6,246 bases of DNA from Lachnospiraceae bacterium UBA3785 (GTDB lineage: Bacteria; Bacillota; Clostridia; Lachnospirales; Lachnospiraceae). Where the stretch lies: assembly GCA_002369495.1 (NCBI GenBank), contig DFFD01000022.1, forward strand, positions 1 to 6,246. The letters are read 5' to 3'. Below are positions 1 through 6,246 of this stretch, piece by piece. Below the pieces are notes generated by a model. The model searched no databases and was not told where the DNA came from. It saw only the letters and a program-made list of their open reading frames with translations. Both the position numbers and the translations under genes were made by a program. The stretch's first letter is position 1; each line of letters begins with the position of its first letter.

Positions 1-763
1 TCTGCATCAGGATGTAGGAGGCGCAGATCATGAGGTAATACCTGTTTTTGATGAGGAGGCCGAAGGCGTCGATGAGGCTGTATTTCTCTTCCTCCTCCGG
101 AGCCTTCTGAACCTCGCCCTCCGCGAGCTCCTCCGGGGAGAGCTCCTTCACCGAGAAGACCGAGAGCGTGTTGGAAATGACGCCGACGACCGCATAAATG
201 ATCGCGACCGTCCGCCAGGCCGCCGCGCCGCCGCCGAAGTAAGCGACCAGCCCGACCGTGATCGTCTGGATCAGCATGCTGGTGCCGAACGCGAACATAA
301 AGCGGATGGAGCCCATCTCGACGCGCTCGTGGTTATTTTTCGTGACGAGGGCGGTCAGGGCGGAGTAGGCGATGTTGTTGGCGGTGTAGAAACCCGCGTT
401 CAGGAGCGTGTAGGCGATGAAGAACCAGGCGTACTGGGCGGTCGGCGTAAGGTCCGCGGGGATGCAGAAGATCGCGACGAGGCAGACCGCGCAGCCGAAG
501 AACCCGTAGAACATCCAGGGGCGGGCCTTGCCCATCTTCGTGTGGGTCTTGTCGATGAGCGAGCCGAAGAAAATGTCGCTCACCCCGTCAAAAAGCTTCG
601 AGACCGCGATCAGCGTGCCGACGATGCCAGCGTTCATGCCGACCGTGTCGGTCAGGAAGATCATGACAAAGGCCGAGAGCAGCGCGTAGACGACGTTGCC
701 CGCGATGTCGCCGGAGCCGTAGCCGACTTTGTTGTACCATTTTAAGTAAGTCTTTTCCTGCAT
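1..763 (-). CDS. GPH-family sugar:cation symporter (MelB/LacS-like), N-terminal part, truncated by window edge
   Basis: This is an inner-membrane glycoside-pentoside-hexuronide:cation symporter that probably imports the galactoside cleaved by the upstream beta-galactosidase. The first 254 codons are visible; about half the protein lies off the left edge. It opens MQEKTYLKWYNKVGYGSGD, the usual GPH N-terminus, followed by hydrophobic segments near residues 22-40, 43-57, 83-103, 111-135, 155-176 and 183-203. The family signature FDGVSDIFFGSLID (58-71), then DKTHTKMGKARPW, is clear. Asp59 and Asp63 occupy the spacing of the cation-binding Asp55/Asp59 pair of MelB. An acidic central loop (206-227) precedes the next half. 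The start at 763 has AGGAGGA (774-768) at good spacing. It lies 28 bp after lacZ on the same strand with no terminator between, so co-transcription is likely. Family assignment is firm; the substrate (lactose or another galactoside) is inferred from context. Confidence 0.92.
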   Translation of the reverse strand, partial: MQEKTYLKWYNKVGYGSGDIAGNVVYALLSAFVMIFLTDTVGMNAGIVGTLIAVSKLFDGVSDIFFGSLIDKTHTKMGKARPWMFYGFFGCAVCLVAIFCIPADLTPTAQYAWFFIAYTLLNAGFYTANNIAYSALTALVTKNNHERVEMGSIRFMFAFGTSMLIQTITVGLVAYFGGGAAAWRTVAIIYAVVGVISNTLSVFSVKELSPEELAEGEVQKAPEEEEKYSLIDAFGLLIKNRYYLMICASYILMQ

Positions 764-791
764 AATATCCTCCTTTTTTTGAAAAGAATAA

Positions 792-3887
<3,096 letters not shown>

Positions 3888-3920
3888 TTAACAGCATATC
3901 GCCCGGAAGGAGGAAAGCAT

Positions 3921-3965
3921 ATGCACGAAACAGTATGGTTTCTGCACACATTCCTTCGGCAGTAG
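3921..3965 (+). CDS. Possible 14-codon leader ORF upstream of araC-type gene
   Basis: ATG at 3921 opens a 14-codon frame (MHETVWFLHTFLRQ) closed by TAG at 3963-3965. It is preceded by AGGAGG (3908-3913) with a 7-nt spacer, as good a ribosome site as any in the window. It ends just before the tandem repeat and 95 bp before the regulator start. It could be a leader peptide for the regulator, but that needs a transcript starting upstream of about 3908, and only a weak promoter-like pair is there (GTGACA at 3873-3878 and CATATC at 3895-3900). A chance purine run beside a short frame is at least as likely. The peptide resembles nothing I recognise. Confidence 0.25.
   Translation: MHETVWFLHTFLRQ
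3927..3942. repeat. 16-bp inverted repeat GAAAC-N6-GTTTC, operator-like
   Basis: The sequence GAAACAGTATGGTTTC has perfect 5-bp arms around a 6-bp spacer. On the minus strand the spacer region supplies CATACT, the best -10-like hexamer for lacZ, so a protein bound here could block or modulate lacZ transcription. Copies of TGCAC flank it in direct orientation (3922-3926 and 3943-3947). It may be a regulator site or chance; 5-bp arms are short. Confidence 0.35.
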
Positions 3966-3969
3966 CATT

Positions 3970-3990
3970 TTGTGTAAAAATTGTGTAAAA
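3970..3990. repeat. Tandem direct repeat TTGTGTAAAA x2, candidate AraC-type operator
   Basis: Two identical 10-bp copies of TTGTGTAAAA (3970-3979 and 3981-3990) are separated by one base, a period of 11 bp or about one helical turn. AraC-family proteins use two helix-turn-helix motifs that enter successive major grooves on one DNA face, and their operators are often direct repeats, so this is the best candidate site for the divergent regulator. It lies about 122 bp upstream of the lacZ start codon and 70 bp upstream of the regulator start. The second copy overlaps TAAAAT (3986-3991), a plausible -10 for the regulator gene, which would permit autoregulation. The repeat is seen; binding is inferred. 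Confidence 0.45.
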
Positions 3991-3991
3991 T
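3986..3991 (+). promoter_or_regulatory. Possible -10 element for the AraC-family gene
   Basis: TAAAAT matches the -10 consensus at 5 of 6 positions and would place the transcript start near 3998, giving an untranslated leader of about 60 nt. There is no recognisable -35 at 16-18 bp upstream, so the call is weak. TAGAAT at 4036-4041 is another -10-like hexamer but lies too close to the ribosome site. Confidence 0.25.
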
Positions 3992-4000
3992 AAAGACACC

Positions 4001-4017
4001 CGGCAGGCTTTCTGCCG
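4001..4017. repeat. Small inverted repeat CGGCAG-N5-CTGCCG
   Basis: Perfect 6-bp arms surround the 5-nt loop GCTTT. In RNA it would form a small hairpin at the 5' end of the regulator leader; as DNA it could be an operator half-site pair. A third CGGCAG lies at 3957-3962, on the other side of the tandem repeat. No T-run follows, so it is not a standard terminator. Confidence 0.35.
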
Positions 4018-4060
4018 CGAGTACGTTCGTTACTGTAGAATAGACGGAAGGAAGCGCGCC

Positions 4061-4936
4061 ATGTATGTCAATTCAGGGTATCTCTTCAATTCGCGGGTCC
4101 CGTTCAAGGAAAATAAAAGAGCTCTCCGCATCCTGAGCGCCGGCACCTACCAGCTCTTTGACTGGCCGAAGCTGCCGACCTGGCGCCCGAAGGGGCGGGC
4201 AGACTGGCAGATCATCTATATTTCGGCCGGGGAGGGGCATTTTATGCTCGACGGGCAGGAGGTCGTCGTGCCCGCCGGCAATATGGTGCTTTATCAGCCC
4301 CGGCAGGAGCAGCACTACTGGTTTTTAGGGGAGGATAAGGCGCAGTACTGGTTTGTGCATTTTACGGGGAGACAGGTGAAGAGCATTCTTAAGCACTATG
4401 AGATCCCGCTTGACGGGCACATCCTGCGCACGGGCCTCTCCTACGAGTACGAGGAGCTGTTCCGGCGGATGCGGGATGAGCTTCTGGAGTGCGCCTTCTG
4501 CTACGAGGAGAGCCTGACCTACCTCTTCCGGGAGCTCCTCATTGCGATGAACCGGCGGATGCACGCGGAGATCCCGAAGGTGGTCGGGTTCGTGCAGGAT
4601 GAGGTCGACAGGGCGAAGGATTATTTCCGGGAGCACTACAACGAGGTGGTGAGCATCGAGCAGTATGCGGCCTCACGGAATATGAGCACGAGCTGGTTTT
4701 CGAAGAGCTTTACCGCGGCGGTCGGGATGCCGCCGATGAAATATATCATGGAACAGCGGATCCGCAACGCGCAGGTGCTGCTGGAGACGACGGACAGCAC
4801 GGTCGCGGAGATCGCCGGGATCGTGGGTTACGACAACCCGCTCTATTTCAGCCGCGTCTTCCGGAAGGCGAAGGGGCTCTCGCCGGCGAAGTACCGGCGG
4901 GTGTACCGGGAGAGCCTGGTGCGGAGCGTGGAGTGA
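4061..4936 (+). CDS. AraC-family transcriptional regulator with cupin-like sensor domain
   Basis: This 291-residue cytoplasmic DNA-binding protein has the usual length and architecture of sugar-responsive AraC/XylS regulators. Residues about 45-102 form the AraC-type cupin ligand-binding region (IIYISAGEGHFMLDGQ, then VPAGNMVLYQP and YWFVHFTG). The C-terminal domain (about 180-282) carries both helix-turn-helix motifs: 198-219 (IEQYAASRNMSTSWFSKSF) and 248-271 (VAEIAGIVGYDNPLYFSRVFRK), ending in the conserved GLSPAKYRR. The start has AAGGAAG (4048-4054) about 6 nt upstream. It is divergent from lacZ across a 212-bp control region, the classic arrangement for an activator of the neighbouring catabolic operon, so a beta-galactoside or its product is the likely effector. 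The gene ends 11 bp before a large palindrome. Family certain; target and ligand inferred. Confidence 0.95.
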   Translation: MYVNSGYLFNSRVPFKENKRALRILSAGTYQLFDWPKLPTWRPKGRADWQIIYISAGEGHFMLDGQEVVVPAGNMVLYQPRQEQHYWFLGEDKAQYWFVHFTGRQVKSILKHYEIPLDGHILRTGLSYEYEELFRRMRDELLECAFCYEESLTYLFRELLIAMNRRMHAEIPKVVGFVQDEVDRAKDYFREHYNEVVSIEQYAASRNMSTSWFSKSFTAAVGMPPMKYIMEQRIRNAQVLLETTDSTVAEIAGIVGYDNPLYFSRVFRKAKGLSPAKYRRVYRESLVRSVE

Positions 4937-4947
4937 GGAAGGGTTTC

Positions 4948-4998
4948 AACGTGTTTGGGGACGGTTCTCCGCGGAGGAGAACCGTCCCCAAACACGTT
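4948..4998. repeat. Perfect 23-bp palindrome with GGGGACGGTTC core, REP-like element and possible terminator
   Basis: The left arm (4948-4970) and right arm (4976-4998) are perfect reverse complements of 23 bp around the 5-nt loop GCGGA. It starts 11 bp after the regulator's stop codon and is followed by a short T-rich stretch (TTTATTAT, 4997-5004), so it could end that transcript, though the stem is much longer than a usual intrinsic terminator. Its core GGGACGGTTC with the complementary GAACCGTCCCCA recurs at 5787-5836, so it belongs to a repeated family rather than being unique. I recall similar GGGGACGGTTC palindromes dispersed in clostridial genomes but cannot verify this here. Confidence 0.85.
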
Positions 4999-5076
4999 TA
5001 TTATCGGACAGAGGGCGCATTCCTGCAAGTTTCTTCTCATTTTCCGACCGTATATGGAGACGGGGAGAAGGAAAAA

Positions 5077-5085
5077 TGATATAAT
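5077..5085 (+). promoter_or_regulatory. Extended -10 promoter for the acetyltransferase gene
   Basis: TGATATAAT contains a perfect TATAAT (5080-5085) with the TGn extension one base upstream. No good -35 lies 17 bp upstream (GAGACG at 5057-5062), but extended -10 promoters often dispense with one. Transcription would start near 5092, giving a leader of about 65 nt. It separates acetyltransferase expression from the regulator gene upstream. The rest of the 4937-5156 gap holds only the palindrome and an untranslated leader with two AAGGAGG-type purine runs (5111-5118 and 5142-5149). Confidence 0.7.
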
Positions 5086-5156
5086 GGGAGCTGTTTCAGA
5101 CACATGTCCGAAAGGAGGCGCGTTATCACGCTCTCGCCTGGAAGGAGGTATTCAAC

Positions 5157-5768
5157 ATGACGCAGTATGAACGCATGGAAGCCGGGCTCATCTACGACCC
5201 CGCAGATGGGGAGATCATGGCGGAGCAGACGCCCTTCCAGGATAAACTGTGGGAGTTCAACCGACTGAAACCCACGGACTATGATAAGAAGCAGGCCTAC
5301 ATGAAGGCGGTCTTCGCCGAGTGCGGCGAGAACTGCTACATCGAGCTGCCGTTCCGCGCGAACTGGGGCGGGGCGCACCTGCATTTCGGGGCGGGCGTCT
5401 ACGCAAATGCAAACCTCACGCTGGTCGACGACGGGCACATCTACGTCGGCGACAAGGTGATGTTCGGGCCGAACGTGACGATCACGACCGCGAACCACCC
5501 GGTCGAGCCGGAGCTCCGGGCACGCGGCCTCCAGTACAACAAGGACGTTCATATCGGGGAAAATGCATGGATCGGCGCCGGCGCGATCATCCTCCCCGGG
5601 GTGACGGTCGGGAAAAACTCCGTGATCGGTGCGGGCAGCATCGTGACGAGGGATATCCCGGATAACGTGGTCGCGGTGGGAAACCCCTGCCGGGTGCTGC
5701 GGGCGATCGGGGAGCATGACCGGGAGTTCTTCTTCCGGGAGGAGAGGATTGACTGGGAGGAGCTGTGA
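5157..5768 (+). CDS. lacA: Galactoside O-acetyltransferase, LacA/maltose acetyltransferase family
   Basis: This cytoplasmic enzyme transfers acetyl from acetyl-CoA to the 6-hydroxyl of sugars. Its 203 residues equal E. coli LacA and exceed the roughly 183 of Maa. The N-terminal Mac domain (about 4-58, MEAGLIYDPADGEI) is followed by a left-handed beta-helix of hexapeptide repeats (about 74-180). Catalytic His114 sits in TANHPVEPELR; ANANLTLVDD and NAWIGAGAIILPGVTVGKNSVIGAGS match LacA, and the tail IGEHDREFFFREERID parallels the LacA C-terminus. The start has GGAGGT (5144-5149) 7 nt upstream. It sits beside lacZ, a GPH symporter and an AraC regulator, which favours the galactoside role over maltose. 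It has its own extended -10 promoter and lies between two related palindromes, so it is not co-transcribed with lacZ. The acetyltransferase family is certain; sugar specificity is inferred and LacA versus Maa is not fully settled. Confidence 0.9.
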   Translation: MTQYERMEAGLIYDPADGEIMAEQTPFQDKLWEFNRLKPTDYDKKQAYMKAVFAECGENCYIELPFRANWGGAHLHFGAGVYANANLTLVDDGHIYVGDKVMFGPNVTITTANHPVEPELRARGLQYNKDVHIGENAWIGAGAIILPGVTVGKNSVIGAGSIVTRDIPDNVVAVGNPCRVLRAIGEHDREFFFREERIDWEEL

Positions 5769-5786
5769 AGTTCAGGTGAGCCTTCA

Positions 5787-5834
5787 GGGACGGTTCCCAC
5801 CGGCCGTCTTCGGCGGCCTCCCAGGAACCGTCCC
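5787..5834. repeat. Second GGGACGGTTC palindrome, imperfect, REP-like
   Basis: The arms GGGACGGTTCC (5787-5797) and GGAACCGTCCC (5824-5834) are perfect 11-bp reverse complements. Inside them lies a second stem, GGCCG (5802-5806) with CGGCC (5814-5818). TTC (5783-5785) can also pair with GAA (5837-5839) past a small bulge. It shares GGGACGGTTC and GAACCGTCCCCA with the palindrome at 4948-4998. It lies between the convergent stops of the acetyltransferase (5768) and the LysR gene (5860), where it could stop transcription from both sides. No T-run follows on either strand, so a standard intrinsic terminator is unlikely. Confidence 0.75.
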
Positions 5835-5859
5835 CAGAATCCCCGTAGTCCCCAACGGG

Positions 5860-6246
5860 CTACGCCTGCCCGGGGCCGAAGCCCGGCCGTGAGATGTACT
5901 CGGAGGCGTATTTGATGAAGGCACGGACGGCGAAGGCGGTGTAGTTGCGCTTCGGCAGCAGGAAGTAGAAGAGGCGGGTGTTCTCCGAGGAATCCAGCTT
6001 GAAGAACCTGAGGTTGGAGCGGCTGGAGCGCACCAGACGGTCGCTGATGAGCACGCAGCCGAGCCCGTTGTCGGCGAGACGATAGGAGGTGACCATCTGG
6101 GAGAGTGTCATTTTTACGCGGGGCGCAAAACCGGCCTCCTCGAACATGAACTGGCTGCGGTCGTGCAGGTTGCTGCCCTCCTTGAGCAGGATGAATTCCT
6201 GGTCCCGGAACGGTGCAAGGCCGGTCTTCGGGCAGTCCGGATCCAG
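5860..6246 (-). CDS. LysR-family transcriptional regulator, C-terminal part, truncated by window edge
   Basis: The frame is open from the right edge (6246) to TAG at 5862-5860, giving the last 128 residues. It shows the LysR effector-binding fold's second half: PFRDQEFILLKEGSNLHD, then FEEAGFAPRVKMTLSQMVTSYRLADNGLGCVLISDRLV, the typical substrate-domain pattern with its conserved GLG turn, followed by a C-terminal helix (AFAVRAFIKYASEY). The N-terminal DNA-binding domain lies outside the window. An internal ATG at 6147 is not the true start because homology continues upstream of it. The gene is convergent with the acetyltransferase, 91 bp apart, and nothing ties it to galactoside use. Target and ligand are unknown. 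The alternative, a periplasmic binding protein, is unlikely given the LysR-like LLKEGSNLHD and GLGCVLISD elements. Confidence 0.85.
   Translation of the reverse strand: MDPDCPKTGLAPFRDQEFILLKEGSNLHDRSQFMFEEAGFAPRVKMTLSQMVTSYRLADNGLGCVLISDRLVRSSRSNLRFFKLDSSENTRLFYFLLPKRNYTAFAVRAFIKYASEYISRPGFGPGQA

Noticed and set aside
329..745. Plus-strand open frame opposite the symporter gene
   Set aside because: It is antisense to a clear GPH coding frame; its product is a charged Asp/Arg/Val-rich string with no family features.
5037..5717. Minus-strand frame opposite the acetyltransferase
   Set aside because: It is the antisense shadow of the hexapeptide-repeat gene, whose regular codons keep the opposite strand open; no homology features are visible.
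5787..5834. Standard intrinsic terminator
   Set aside because: The stem is good but neither strand has a U-tract after it, so I list it as a repeat that may only incidentally affect transcription.
4948..5834. CRISPR array or insertion sequence from the two palindromes
   Set aside because: There are only two non-identical copies with no regular spacers, and no transposase or target-site duplication is visible in the window.

Overview
The window holds a compact lactose/galactoside-utilisation locus from what is probably a GC-rich member of the Firmicutes (Bacillota), class Clostridia, possibly Lachnospiraceae or a relative. The reasons are the strong AGGAGG-type ribosome binding sites before most genes, a GPH-family sugar symporter paired with a Firmicutes-type GH2 beta-galactosidase, and an AraC-family activator in the divergent position. 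The GC content looks like roughly 60 % by eye. No species can be named from the sequence alone.

Layout. Bases 1-763 (minus) are the N-terminal 254 codons of a GPH/MelB-type sugar:cation symporter that runs off the left edge. It lies 28 bp downstream of a complete 1018-residue beta-galactosidase gene, lacZ (3848-792, minus), so the two probably form a lacZ-transporter operon. A 212-bp divergent control region (3849-4060) separates lacZ from a complete AraC-family regulator (4061-4936, plus). That region carries a tandem 10-bp repeat with an 11-bp period, two small inverted repeats, and a 14-codon open frame with an excellent ribosome binding site. After araC comes a perfect 23-bp-arm palindrome (4948-4998). 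An extended -10 promoter (5077-5085) follows, then a complete LacA-type galactoside O-acetyltransferase (5157-5768, plus). A second palindrome with the same GGGACGGTTC core lies at 5787-5834. The right edge (6246-5860, minus) is the C-terminal 128 residues of a LysR-family regulator, convergent with lacA.

How the genes work together. The symporter would bring in a beta-galactoside, LacZ would hydrolyse it, and LacA would acetylate non-metabolised galactosides. The AraC protein, with a cupin-like sensor domain and two helix-turn-helix motifs, is the natural candidate to sense the sugar and activate the divergent lacZ-transporter operon. This is the functional set of the E. coli lac operon (Z, a Y-equivalent, A) under an AraC-type rather than a LacI-type regulator, with lacA uncoupled onto its own promoter. 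The genes belong to well-known families. The least explained parts are non-coding: the paired palindromes on both sides of lacA and the repeats in the divergent control region. I see no CRISPR array, tRNA, rRNA, transposase or defence gene.
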